From Salinactinospora qingdaonensis (GTDB lineage: Bacteria > Actinomycetota > Actinomycetes > Streptosporangiales > Streptosporangiaceae): a stretch of DNA of 31,518 nucleotides. The stretch lies in assembly GCF_039539445.1 (NCBI RefSeq), contig NZ_BAABDD010000047.1:1-31518 (forward strand). Reading direction: 5' to 3'. The first letter of the stretch is position 1. Every line of letters begins with the position of its first letter. This document shows, piece after piece, positions 21,669 through 29,685 of this stretch. The notes below the pieces were generated by a model. That model ran no database searches. It was not told the DNA's origin and saw nothing but the letters and a program-made list of their open reading frames with translations. Position numbers and translations under genes: made by a program.

Positions 21669-23030
21669 ATGGCCGTGCTACTGACCACTGTCGGGATCGT
21701 GCTGTTCGCCCTCGGCCTGTTGTTCTCGATCGCCTGGCACGAGTTGGGGCACCTGTCGACCGCCAAGATGTTCGGCATTCGGTGCACGCAGTACATGGTC
21801 GGTTTCGGTAAGACGCTGTGGTCCAGGCGCATCGGCGACACCGAGTACGGCCTCAAACTCGTGCCGCTGGGCGGCTATGTGCGCATGGTCGGCATGATTC
21901 CCCCTGCCGAGAAGCAGCGCGACGACTCCGCGGCCAAGCCGATGTCGCGCTGGCGCGCCATGATCGAGGAGGCCCGCGAGGCTTCCTACGTCGAGGCGGG
22001 CCCCGAGGACGCCAACCGCCAGTTTTACCAGCGTCCGCCGTGGAAGCGGATCATCGTCATGGTGGCCGGTCCCGCCATGAACCTGATCCTGGCCGTGCTT
22101 ATCTTCGCCGTCGTGCTGATGGGCATCGGCATGCCGCAGTACACCACCGTCGTCTCCCAGGTCCACGATTGTGTTCTGCCGGCGGGCACCGCCCAGACTG
22201 AGTGCGCCGAGGATGCCGCTCCCACGCCGGCGGCGCAGGCGGGTCTGCTCCCCGGTGACCACATCGTCGGCGTGGCGGGCCAGGAGACCGACACTTGGGG
22301 CGAGGTCAGCGCCGCCATCAAGGACAACATCGGGCCGGTCACCCTCACCGTCGTCCGCGACGGCGAGGAGATGACCCTGCGCACCGAGCTCATCGAGAAC
22401 CAGGTCGTCGTTCGTGACGAGGCGGGGAACCCGGTCCCCGAGCTCGACGACAGCGGCGAACCGGTCACCGACGAGCAAGGGCGCCAGGTGCCCCAAACGA
22501 CCTCGGCGGGGTTCCTGGGCATCAGTCCCGAGCAGGAGCGCCGGCCGCTGAGTCCGGTCGAGAGCGCCACGGTCATGGGCGACATGATGGTGGGGGTGGG
22601 CGAGGCGATCGTCACCCTGCCCGCCAAGGTTCCCGGCGTCTTCGGCGCGGCTTTTCTCGGCGAGGAGCGCGCGCTGGACTCGCCGGTGGGCATCGTGGGC
22701 GCCTCGCGCATCGGCGGGGAGATCCTCGCCCAGCCCATCCCGCTGATCGACCGCGCTGCGTTCATGCTCAACCTGCTGGCCAGCGTGAACCTGTTCCTGT
22801 TCGCGTTCAACATGCTGCCGATCCTGCCGCTGGACGGCGGCCACATCATCGGCGCGGTGTGGGAGTCGATCCGCCGCAACTGGGCTAAGCTCACCAAGCG
22901 GCCCGATCCCGGCCCCTTCGACGTCGCCAAGCTCATGCCAGTGGCCTACCTGGTCGTGGCGTGTTTCCTGGGGTTCAGCTTGATGCTGCTCGTCGCCGAC
23001 ATCGTCAATCCCGTGCGGCTCATCCAGTAA
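21669..23030 (+). CDS. Site-2 membrane metalloprotease (RseP/Rip1 type)
   Basis: A 453-residue M50 intramembrane protease. HELGH at 24-28 in the first membrane helix gives the zinc ligands and catalytic Glu. A PDZ domain with TPAAQAGLLPGDHIVGV follows the second helix region. The third ligand is in FNMLPILPLDGGHI (about residues 379-392), followed by a final membrane helix. In Mycobacterium the Rip1 homologue cuts anti-sigma factors and lies between dxr and ispG exactly as here. The PDZ part carries an insert (EAGNPVPELDDSGEPVTDEQGRQ, written here as a span near residue 256-278) that is acidic and probably disordered. GAGGAG stands 7 bases before the ATG, just past the dxr stop. Confidence 0.94.
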   Translation: MAVLLTTVGIVLFALGLLFSIAWHELGHLSTAKMFGIRCTQYMVGFGKTLWSRRIGDTEYGLKLVPLGGYVRMVGMIPPAEKQRDDSAAKPMSRWRAMIEEAREASYVEAGPEDANRQFYQRPPWKRIIVMVAGPAMNLILAVLIFAVVLMGIGMPQYTTVVSQVHDCVLPAGTAQTECAEDAAPTPAAQAGLLPGDHIVGVAGQETDTWGEVSAAIKDNIGPVTLTVVRDGEEMTLRTELIENQVVVRDEAGNPVPELDDSGEPVTDEQGRQVPQTTSAGFLGISPEQERRPLSPVESATVMGDMMVGVGEAIVTLPAKVPGVFGAAFLGEERALDSPVGIVGASRIGGEILAQPIPLIDRAAFMLNLLASVNLFLFAFNMLPILPLDGGHIIGAVWESIRRNWAKLTKRPDPGPFDVAKLMPVAYLVVACFLGFSLMLLVADIVNPVRLIQ

Positions 23031-23061
23031 TAGCGATCACTCTCCGTCTTTCCCCTGAACT

Positions 23062-23097
23062 CCTGGTAAATCCGGCGTAGTGGGAGGCCTTACCAGG
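23062..23097. repeat. 8-bp perfect inverted repeat after the site-2 protease gene
   Basis: CCTGGTAA (23062-23069) and TTACCAGG (23090-23097) are exact complements with a 20-base spacer, 32 bases past the site-2 protease stop. It could be a long-loop terminator or a two-half-site operator for ispG. A TTGACA follows at 23103-23108 but no good -10 lies at 16-18 bases from it. Confidence 0.45.
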
Positions 23098-23214
23098 TAG
23101 CCTTGACAGCGCACCGGGATGCCGGAGCCGGCAACGGCCGCGTCCCGTCCCGGGGGTGTCATGCGCCCGTCGGCGCCGCCCCTCTTTCGATATCCACTGA
23201 CTTTGTTAGCGATG

Positions 23215-23233
23215 CCGCCGGAGTTTCCGGCGG
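23215..23233 (+). promoter_or_regulatory. Stem-loop directly before the ispG ribosome site
   Basis: CCGCCGGA (23215-23222), GTT, TCCGGCGG (23226-23233) make a perfect 8-bp stem with a 3-base loop. It ends 5 bases before the GAGGTG ribosome site (23239-23244). A very stable hairpin so close to the ribosome site may alter translation start or mRNA stability. It could instead be a terminator remnant of the upstream transcript. Confidence 0.5.
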
Positions 23234-23251
23234 ACGGCGAGGTGAAACCGC

Positions 23252-24406
23252 GTGACCATTGATCTTGGAATGCCCGCTACCCGGCCGCGCCCTCTCGCGT
23301 CTCGGCGTCAGTCGCGCCAGATCATGGTCGGCAACGTCCCGGTGGGCGGGGATGCCCCAGTGTCGGTGCAGTCGATGACGACCACCGTCACCGCCGACAT
23401 CAACGCCACCCTGCAACAGATCGCGGAGTTGACCGCGTCGGGATGCCAGATCGTGCGGGTCGCGGTGCCCAGCGCTGACGACGCCGAGGCACTGCCGATC
23501 ATCGCCCAAAAATCCAAGATCCCGGTGATCGCCGACATCCATTTCCAGCCCAAGTACGTCTTCGCCGCGATCGAGGCCGGCTGCGCGGCGGTGCGCGTCA
23601 ACCCCGGCAACATCAAAAAGTTCGACGACAAGGTCGCCGAGATCGCTACAGCCGCCTCTCAAGCAGGTGTGCCGATCCGCATCGGGGTCAACGCCGGTTC
23701 GCTGGACAAACGGCTGTTGGACAAGTACGGCAGCGCCACCGCCGAGGCCATGGTGGAGTCGGCGCTGTGGGAGTGCTCGCTGTTTGAAGAGCACGATTTC
23801 CGCGACATCAAGATCTCGGTGAAGCACCATGATCCGGTGGTGATGATCAACGCCTACCGGTTGTTGGCCCAACAGTGTGACTATCCGTTGCATTTGGGGG
23901 TGACCGAGGCGGGGCCGACCTTTCAGGGCACGATCAAGTCCGCGGCGGCCTTCGGGGCGCTGCTGGCCGAGGGCATCGGCGACACGATCCGGGTGTCGCT
24001 GTCGGCGCCTCCGGTGGAGGAGGTGCGGGTCGGCAACCAGATCCTGGAGTCGCTGGGGCTGCGCGAGCGCGGGTTGGAGATCGTTTCCTGCCCCAGTTGT
24101 GGGCGGGCCCAGGTCGATGTGTACAAACTCGCCGACGAGGTCACCGCTGGGTTGGAGGGGATGGAGGTTCCGCTGCGGGTGGCGGTCATGGGGTGTGTGG
24201 TCAACGGCCCCGGCGAGGCTCGGGATGCCGATCTGGGGGTGGCCTCGGGCAACGGCAAGGGCCAGATTTTTGTCAAGGGTGAGGTCATCAAGACCGTACC
24301 CGAATCCCAGATCGTGGAGACCCTCATCGACGAGGCCATGCGCCTGGCCGAGGAGATGGGCGAGGACGCCGGCTCCGGCGAACCCACCGTCGCAGTCACG
24401 GGCTAA
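23252..24406 (+). CDS. ispG: 4-hydroxy-3-methylbut-2-en-1-yl diphosphate synthase
   Basis: A 384-residue [4Fe-4S] enzyme (GcpE) that converts MEcPP to HMBPP late in the MEP pathway. The TIM-barrel part has SVQSMTTTVTADINATLQQI, VIADIHFQPKYVF and VRVNPGNIKKFDDKV. The cluster ligands are two Cys in SCPSCGR (about 280 and 283) and one in MGCVVNGPGEA (about 315). The length is normal for the two-domain bacterial type. The GTG start at 23252 has GAGGTG 7 bases upstream. It follows the site-2 protease by 221 bases containing two inverted repeats, so it may have its own control while keeping the conserved gene order dxr / protease / ispG. Confidence 0.97.
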   Translation: MTIDLGMPATRPRPLASRRQSRQIMVGNVPVGGDAPVSVQSMTTTVTADINATLQQIAELTASGCQIVRVAVPSADDAEALPIIAQKSKIPVIADIHFQPKYVFAAIEAGCAAVRVNPGNIKKFDDKVAEIATAASQAGVPIRIGVNAGSLDKRLLDKYGSATAEAMVESALWECSLFEEHDFRDIKISVKHHDPVVMINAYRLLAQQCDYPLHLGVTEAGPTFQGTIKSAAAFGALLAEGIGDTIRVSLSAPPVEEVRVGNQILESLGLRERGLEIVSCPSCGRAQVDVYKLADEVTAGLEGMEVPLRVAVMGCVVNGPGEARDADLGVASGNGKGQIFVKGEVIKTVPESQIVETLIDEAMRLAEEMGEDAGSGEPTVAVTG

Positions 24407-24735
24407 CTAGGTCCCGTTTTTCGAACGACTGGGGTGTGGGGCCGTGGTGGCGTTCTTCGTCCGCTCGTGCCTCGGTCGCGGCGCGATCGTGGCAGCCTGC
24501 ACGGCGACGGCGGACGCGCTCACCTGACGTTCGCCTCCGCCGGTTCTCGCCGTCTGTCCAAAAACAGAACCTAAGCCGCCTTTTTCTTGCGCCCCTTACC
24601 GCCGTCGGGTGCGGGCCGCGCCGTCCGCCCCGCCGGCACTCCCGCGCCGTGTCGTTAGTGTGTCGTTCTGTACACCGCCTGCAACTACGGAGAGAATGCA
24701 ACCACTTTCTCCTCGTAATGGAAGGGGCGGTTCGG
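24407..24735. other. Intergenic region between ispG and the secreted hydrolase
   Basis: About 329 bases. The hydrolase frame stays open back to 24436, but that upstream part is Arg/Ser-rich with no ribosome site. A poly-T/A stretch (TTTTTCTTGC near 24580) and the AT-richer zone at 24650-24715 are the likely promoter area. No terminator hairpin is obvious after ispG. Confidence 0.4.
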
Positions 24736-26316
24736 GTGAGGATGCGGACGGGTCTAGGGGGAGCAACGGTCGCCACGGCGATGCTGCTGGCCGCGGGAGC
24801 GGGGGGCGCTGTCGCGGCTCCCGCCCCCACGGAGCAGCGTCACCTCGACTGGGGACCGTGCACCGATCTCCAACCGCGCGGCGACGAGCAACTCGAATGC
24901 GCCACCCTCACCGTTGCCCTCGACCGTGCCCAGCCGCGGGGAGAGACGCTCGACATCGCGCTGTCGCGAGTACCGGCCCAGGGTGAGCGTACCGACGTTC
25001 TCCTGGTCAACCCGGGCGGTCCTGGCAGCCCCGCCCGCGCATGGGCCTCCATCACAGCGCAACGGCTCCCTGACGACCTGCGCCAGCGCTACGACGTCGT
25101 CAGCTTCGATCCGCGCGGCGTCGGCGCGAGCACTCCTGCCGTGGCCTGCGATCCTAGCTACTTCGAGCCGGTGCGTCCCGACGTGGTGCCCGACAGCTAC
25201 CTCGACCAGGCCCGGTTGCTGCATCGCGCCGCCGACTACGCGCGGGCCTGTCAACAGCGCAACGGCAGGCTGCTGCACCACATGACCACCGTCGACTCCG
25301 CCCACGACATCGATGCCGTCCGTGCCGCGCTGGGGGTGGAGCACATCGACTACCTCGGCTACTCCTACGGCACTTACCTCGGCGGCGTCTACGCCACGCT
25401 CTACCCCCACCGCCTGGACCGCCTCATCCTCGACAGCATGCTCGATCCGCGCAAGTCCTGGTATGAGAGCAATCTCGCCCAGAGCCGCGCACTCGACATG
25501 GCCGCGGAGAACTTCTTCGACTGGATCGCGCGCAACCACGCCACCTACGGGCTGGGAACCACCGCCGAGGAGGTCGCGCAGCGTTACTATGCGCTACGCG
25601 AGCGACTTGAGCGCCACCCCATCGACGCCACCATCGGCCCCACCGAGTTCGACGGCATCTTCACCCTCGTGGCCTATACCTCCCGCTACTGGCCGCGACT
25701 GGCGGGGGCGCTTTCCGCCTACCTTGTCCACGGCGACTCGGCAGCGCTGCGCGCCAGTCACGAGTCGTTGGGGGAGGGACCTCACGATGACCCCTCCTAC
25801 GGTGCCTACCTCGCCACCCAGTGCACCGATTCGGTGTGGCCACGCGACTGGGCCACCTGGCATGCCGACGCGCGCGAGGTCCACGCGGAGGCGCCGTTCC
25901 TAGGGTGGAACAATATTTGGTACAACGCGCCGTGTAAGTTCTGGGAAGCTCCCAGCAGCCGCTGGTTCCCAATCGACGGCTCCGCGGTCTCCGATGCGCT
26001 GCTCGTCCACGCCACCGACGACGGCGCCACCCCGGTGGCCGGCGCCTACGCCATGCGTTCTCGTTTCCCCAACGGGCGGCTGGTCATCGAGGACGGTGGA
26101 GTTGAGCATGGTGTGGCTCTCGGGCGCAACGCCTGCGTCGACGCCGCGGTCCTGGACTATCTGCGCTCCGGAGCGCTGCCGCCGGCCGGGGGCGGGGCAG
26201 CCGGCGCCGACCTCACGTGCAAGCCCGCGCCCCAGCCTGAGCCCGAGGCAGCCGCCCCTGCCACGGCCCGGTCCGCCGCCACCCCGCCGAGCACCGTAGC
26301 CCACCCGGCCCGCTAA
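24736..26316 (+). CDS. Secreted alpha/beta hydrolase, tripeptidyl-aminopeptidase (TAP) type
   Basis: A 526-residue exported hydrolase from a GTG at 24736 that has AAGGGG 8 bases upstream. The signal peptide is MRMRTGLGGATVATAMLLAA..., cleaved near AVAAPAP. The fold shows LLVNPGGPGSP (89-99, oxyanion strand), SFDPRGVGAS and the nucleophile elbow GYSYGTYLG with Ser210. A late Asp in LVHATDDGATPV and His in DGGVEHGVAL complete the triad, inside a TAP-like C-terminal domain. The family (S33, Streptomyces TAP/SlpD-type) removes tripeptides from exported proteins. The C-terminus has a Pro/Ala-rich tail. It sits between ispG and the GNAT gene, where the Mycobacterium gene order has nothing, which suggests local insertion. 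Confidence 0.9.
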   Translation: MRMRTGLGGATVATAMLLAAGAGGAVAAPAPTEQRHLDWGPCTDLQPRGDEQLECATLTVALDRAQPRGETLDIALSRVPAQGERTDVLLVNPGGPGSPARAWASITAQRLPDDLRQRYDVVSFDPRGVGASTPAVACDPSYFEPVRPDVVPDSYLDQARLLHRAADYARACQQRNGRLLHHMTTVDSAHDIDAVRAALGVEHIDYLGYSYGTYLGGVYATLYPHRLDRLILDSMLDPRKSWYESNLAQSRALDMAAENFFDWIARNHATYGLGTTAEEVAQRYYALRERLERHPIDATIGPTEFDGIFTLVAYTSRYWPRLAGALSAYLVHGDSAALRASHESLGEGPHDDPSYGAYLATQCTDSVWPRDWATWHADAREVHAEAPFLGWNNIWYNAPCKFWEAPSSRWFPIDGSAVSDALLVHATDDGATPVAGAYAMRSRFPNGRLVIEDGGVEHGVALGRNACVDAAVLDYLRSGALPPAGGGAAGADLTCKPAPQPEPEAAAPATARSAATPPSTVAHPAR

Positions 26317-26375
26317 TCTCAGCACCTTACGGTTTTGCTTGTAACGCGGGTCATTAGGGTAGGAGTGCGAGGATT

Positions 26376-27314
26376 ATGAGCGTCGCCAGTACACGCTGGG
26401 CACGATGGCGCTCAGGGTCGGTGGCGCCGCGCCGCCGGCGACGGTCGTTCCCCGGCGAGGTGATGCGGATGCTCCGGACATCACCGGTACGTGTGCTAGG
26501 CGAGCGCGATCGTGGCCAGGTACAGGCCCTGCTCGACCGCGACCCCGTGGGAAACGTCTTCGTGAGTTCCCGGCTGCGTGCCGCCGGGGGGCTCGACCCC
26601 GCCCGACTGGGCGCTGAGATGTGGGGCTATGTCGAGCACGGCACAATCACGGCGCTGTGCTACTCGGGGGCCAACCTCATCCCCGTCAACGCCGGCCCTG
26701 AGGCTATCCGTTACTTCGCCAACTACGCCCGGTGGCAAGGGCGGCGCTGCTCCTCGATCGTGGGGCCCGTGCCTGCGGTATCGGAGCTGTGGTCGCGCCT
26801 GTCGCCCTACTGGGGGCCGGCGCGGGCCATCCGCGGCCACCAACCGGTGATGGAACTGGCCACGCCGCCTCAGGTGTGGCCCGACCCGCTGGTGCGGCGG
26901 GTCCGGATGGACGAACTCGGCATCCTCGTGCCGGCCTGTGTCGCGATGTTTACCGAGGAGGTCGGTGTTCCGCCTGACACCGGTGACGGCGGCTCGCTCT
27001 ACCGGGCCCGCGTCGAGGAACTGGTGCGCAGCGGTCGTGCGTTCGCCCGCGTCGACAACGGGCAGATCGTTTTCAAAGCCGAGGTGGGGGCCGTAACTCC
27101 CCACGCCTGTCAGGTGCAGGGGGTGTGGGTGCCTCCGGAAATGCGCGGTCGGCGCTACTCGGTCCACGGCATGGCGGCGGTAGCTAAAGCCTCCTTGGCC
27201 AGCATCGCGCCGCGGGTCACGCTCTACGTCAACGACTACAACACCACTGCCCGCGCCACCTACCACCGGGTAGGGTTCCGTGAGGTCGGCGCGGTGATGT
27301 CGGTGCTGTTCTAA
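26376..27314 (+). CDS. GNAT-family N-acetyltransferase with DUF4081 domain
   Basis: A protein of up to 312 residues. The N-terminal DUF4081 part has VLGERDRGQVQALLDRDPVGNVFVSSRL and GAEMWGYVEHGTITALCYSGANLIP. The C-terminal GNAT domain has VQGVWVPPEMRGRRYSVHGMAAV, with the acetyl-CoA loop reading RGRRYS, and YVNDYNTTARATYHRVGFREVG. It corresponds to the gene following ispG in Mycobacterium (Rv2867c). Two starts are possible. ATG 26376 has AGGAG 10 bases upstream but adds an Arg-rich 31-residue leader not usual for the family. ATG 26469 (MLRTSPVRVLG) has GAGG 8 bases upstream and begins where family members begin. The acetyl acceptor is unknown. Confidence 0.88.
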   Translation: MSVASTRWARWRSGSVAPRRRRRSFPGEVMRMLRTSPVRVLGERDRGQVQALLDRDPVGNVFVSSRLRAAGGLDPARLGAEMWGYVEHGTITALCYSGANLIPVNAGPEAIRYFANYARWQGRRCSSIVGPVPAVSELWSRLSPYWGPARAIRGHQPVMELATPPQVWPDPLVRRVRMDELGILVPACVAMFTEEVGVPPDTGDGGSLYRARVEELVRSGRAFARVDNGQIVFKAEVGAVTPHACQVQGVWVPPEMRGRRYSVHGMAAVAKASLASIAPRVTLYVNDYNTTARATYHRVGFREVGAVMSVLF

Positions 27315-27324
27315 CCGCTGGGCA

Positions 27325-27337
27325 CCGCCGAGGGCGG
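27325..27337 (+). terminator. Small hairpin after the GNAT gene
   Basis: CCGCC-GAG-GGCGG (5-bp stem, 3-base loop) starts 10 bases past the stop. It is short and has no U-tract, so support is weak. The rest of 27338-27488 shows no feature. Confidence 0.25.
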
Positions 27338-27488
27338 AGGGAACCTGGCCTCCCACAGGATACCCCGGGGTGGCGCGATGTGTCCGTCCCACGTCGCACC
27401 ACCCCGGTCTCCCCACAGCGCTCCGGGGGCAAGGGACACTGCACCAGGTGGGGAGGTCCGGTGGCGAAGGAGCGGCGGCCTCAGCCGC

Positions 27489-28256
27489 TCAGTGCCCCTC
27501 CCATGGCCGACCGTTGACCGTGCTGTCGGCGTAAGGTCCCCCGAGGGGAGTGCCGACGCCGTTGACGGTCACGGTCCCGTAGTTGTGCAAGATGTTGGCG
27601 TGCGGCCCGGCGTGCGGCGGGTAGTTCGCTCCCGGCCACGGCGCCCGCGGAGTCTCGTCGCCACGCCGCCGGTTCGTGGGAACGTGTAGCCAAGCTCGGG
27701 TGTGGAACCGCTTGTCCTCGTTTTCGATGGTGGCAGGCCAAAACTCTCTGCTGTAGAGGTCGTAGTCGCCCTGGTCGACCACATCGGTGTAAATCGAGTC
27801 GGAGACCACGAGAACGAAGTCGACTTCGGGGTAGTCGCGCAGCGCCTTCTTGGCCTCGACCGAGTCGCGCAGCCGGCATACGGCCACCACGGCCGCGCCC
27901 ACGTAGCCGTTGGCCCCGAGCGCCACGTTGCCTTGGTCAAAGGCCACGCGCAGCCGCAGTCGCGCCTCGTCGCGCAGTTGGGCGTTGTGGTGGTACAGGG
28001 CCATGGCCAACTCGTGGGTGAAGTAGGCGATGACGCGGGCTTCCTCGATCCCGGGTTGCAACAGCGCCAGCTCGCCGTCGCCTTGGGGCTGTACTTCCCA
28101 ACACGACCGGTCCAAGCCGGCGTTGTCGCAGACCATGTCCATGATCCGCATCAACCATTCTTGTGCGTCTTGTTGTCCGCGCCGATCACGGTGACTGTAG
28201 GAGTCGGCGTCGACCGCCAGACACATACGTCGAATGGCAGGATTGACGTGTTCCAT
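27489..28256 (-). CDS. Class III nucleotidyl cyclase-like protein, degenerate active site
   Basis: A 255-residue protein with AGGAAGGG 6 bases before the ATG. Residues about 10-165 look like a class III cyclase fold. AVDADSYSHRD (Asp16) stands where the first metal Asp lies, and QGDGELALL (Asp60) matches the second. LRLRVAFDQGNVALGANGYVGAAVVAVCRL matches the strand that normally reads GxxVNxAARL. The transition-state Asn is Val here but the Arg is kept, so catalysis is doubtful. The C-terminal 40 residues (NILHNYGTVTVNGVGTPLGG...) are Gly/Asn/Thr-rich with a beta-repeat look. Similar proteins are common in streptomycetes next to regulators and NTPase conflict genes. It lies 102 bases downstream of the Crp/Fnr gene on the same strand and is probably co-transcribed. 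Confidence 0.75.
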   Translation of the reverse strand: MEHVNPAIRRMCLAVDADSYSHRDRRGQQDAQEWLMRIMDMVCDNAGLDRSCWEVQPQGDGELALLQPGIEEARVIAYFTHELAMALYHHNAQLRDEARLRLRVAFDQGNVALGANGYVGAAVVAVCRLRDSVEAKKALRDYPEVDFVLVVSDSIYTDVVDQGDYDLYSREFWPATIENEDKRFHTRAWLHVPTNRRRGDETPRAPWPGANYPPHAGPHANILHNYGTVTVNGVGTPLGGPYADSTVNGRPWEGH

Positions 28257-28273
28257 CCGAGCCCTTCCTAACG

Positions 28274-28287
28274 GATTCTTCGGAATC
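28274..28287 (-). promoter_or_regulatory. Tetraloop hairpin before the cyclase-like gene
   Basis: On the left strand, GATTC-CGAA-GAATC gives a 5-bp stem with a 4-base loop in the leader, a few bases before the AGGAAGGG ribosome site. It could mark RNA processing or modest control; it is small enough to be chance. Confidence 0.25.
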
Positions 28288-28358
28288 GAGGGGGAGACGG
28301 TAAGGCTGGGAGCATGTGATCTACCGTCGCGTGGATCGGGGAGGAAGTTCCCGTACTG

Positions 28359-29135
28359 CTACGGCCTTGAGTCGATATCCGGCGGCAGTTCGGCGAATAT
28401 CCGCAGCGCTGATAAGTCGCGTACGACGTAGCTGCGGTAGCCCACGCTGAGCACGTCGCGGCGGCGCAGTTCGGCCAGGGCCTTATGGACGGCGGGCTCG
28501 GAGGCGCCGACGATCGCGGCGAGTTCGGGCTGGCTGAGCGGGATACCGATGGCCGTCCCCTCAGCGGCCGGGCGCGCGTGGTCGTCGAGAATCCGCAGCA
28601 GGGTACGGGCGAGCCGTACCGCGACTTCTTGGCTGCTGAAATCGATGATCTTATCGGTAGCCGAACGCAGTTTCGCCGCGATCGAGGCGTTGACGACCCG
28701 AAAAGCCGAAGGAGTGCGCTGGAGGAAAGCGTCGAACTCCTCGAAGGGCATCACGTGCGCCGCCACCGCTCCCACGGCCACGACACGCGCCATGCGTACG
28801 CTGTTGTCCATCCCGGCGAGTTCGCCGACGAGATCCCCGCGCGAACGGATCGCCAAGAGGACAGTACGCCCAGAGTCGGCCTCCTTAACGACTTTGACGT
28901 GGCCGGATAAGAGCACGAATACGTGCGTTCCCTTGTCCCCTTGCGTTATCAGGGCCTGTCCCGCCGCGTATTCCCACCGACGGCCCAGGGACAGCAGTTC
29001 TTCGCGCTGTTCGGGGGTGAGATTGGCAACAACGCTCTTGGCCGGCCAGGAATGGTGTGAGAATCCATCGAGCCGCATTGATTGTGGTGTTCCGTATCGC
29101 TGCGCCACCTGTTGTGAGGTGTGTGAGGTGACCAT
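28359..29135 (-). CDS. Crp/Fnr-family transcriptional regulator
   Basis: A 258-residue regulator. The cyclic-nucleotide-binding barrel spans about 45-150, with GQALITQGDKGTHVFVLLSGHVKV and RGDLVGELAGMDNSVRMARVVAV. The phosphate-binding cassette region GELAGMDNSVRMA is close to the Crp pattern GELALL...RSA/T, so a cNMP or similar ligand is plausible. A long C-helix follows, then the winged helix-turn-helix (IPLSQPELAAIVGASEPAVHKALAELRRRDVLSVG, about 195-230). An N-terminal leader of about 35 residues precedes the barrel. ATG 29135 has GGAG 13 bases upstream, a loose fit; ATG 29078 (MRLDGF) is an alternative. Upstream lie three TCCCTGT half-sites. The next gene is a cyclase-like protein, which suggests a nucleotide-signal unit. 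Confidence 0.9.
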   Translation of the reverse strand: MVTSHTSQQVAQRYGTPQSMRLDGFSHHSWPAKSVVANLTPEQREELLSLGRRWEYAAGQALITQGDKGTHVFVLLSGHVKVVKEADSGRTVLLAIRSRGDLVGELAGMDNSVRMARVVAVGAVAAHVMPFEEFDAFLQRTPSAFRVVNASIAAKLRSATDKIIDFSSQEVAVRLARTLLRILDDHARPAAEGTAIGIPLSQPELAAIVGASEPAVHKALAELRRRDVLSVGYRSYVVRDLSALRIFAELPPDIDSRP

Positions 29136-29165
29136 TCGAGGGTGTGCTCCAGCGGACGTAGATAT

Positions 29166-29221
29166 TCCCTGTAATTGACTGTCCGGAAACCGAAAAACAG
29201 GGAAGAAAGGTGTATCCCTGT
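29166..29221. promoter_or_regulatory. Cluster of three TCCCTGT half-sites upstream of the Crp/Fnr gene
   Basis: TCCCTGT occurs at 29166-29172 and 29215-29221, and its complement ACAGGGA at 29197-29203. The last two form a perfect 7-bp inverted repeat with an 11-base spacer. The cluster is 31-86 bases upstream of the Crp/Fnr start, where an autoregulatory operator would be expected. The half-site differs from the classical Crp TGTGA. Confidence 0.45.
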
Positions 29222-29394
29222 GGCTATAGTGACATTAGTGGTTTTCAGCGACACAGGTGGCACCCTTGCAAACCTCAGCATCCCAGACCACGGCTGCCGT
29301 GCGCGCGACAGGTCGCAAGAACAACGGAAAACCGCATAGGAGCCACCCGCGCTGGAGCACAATCGCATTCGGAGGGGGCTCTCATAGAACAATC

Positions 29395-29415
29395 GCGTGT
29401 CATTGCGTAACACGC
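29395..29415. promoter_or_regulatory. Inverted repeat GCGTGT-9-ACACGC
   Basis: GCGTGT (29395-29400) and ACACGC (29410-29415) are perfect complements with a 9-base spacer. It lies mid-way in the divergent region, far (about 270 bases) from the ATP-binding protein start. Function unknown. Confidence 0.25.
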
Positions 29416-29685
29416 ACAGTGATCGCCCGAGGGGCGGTGGCACGCACGGGCACGCGCTCTTACGGCCGGCTCTCGACGCCACCACCTGCCCGCTGTCGGT
29501 GAGCGCGATGCCCCGATTATCCCCACGATCGCGCTGTTATCGCGCTGCCGCCACCACCCGTTCCCAGGTGCCCCGCCGCTCTGCCGGAAAAAAGTTCAGG
29601 GCTAAGGTAGTTCCTTACTGGGGAGTCGCAGCGCTCGCAGCGGGTACTGCGGGTAGTGTCGGGTGGTGATGGGAGTGACACGGGG

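Larger units (their letters stand above)
29136..29685. other. Divergent intergenic region, Crp/Fnr gene / ATP-binding protein gene
   Basis: About 550 bases with no supported gene; short frames here have random codon use. It holds three TCCCTGT half-sites (29166-29221), a TATAGT -10-like box on the right strand (29225-29230), and an inverted repeat GCGTGT-9-ACACGC (29395-29415). The length leaves room for a small RNA, but I see no terminator to support one. Confidence 0.4.

Noticed and set aside
20435..21856. Long 473-codon open frame on the left strand
   Set aside because: It lies across dxr and the start of the site-2 protease gene. Its translation has no family sequence, and the opposite strand is clearly coding.
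24436..24735. N-terminal extension of the TAP-type hydrolase
   Set aside because: It would place 100 Arg/Ser-rich residues before a typical signal peptide. The GTG at 24736 has its own ribosome site.
29210..29502. Short overlapping frames in the Crp/Fnr upstream region
   Set aside because: Codon use is random, starts lack ribosome sites, and the frames cross the likely regulatory half-sites.
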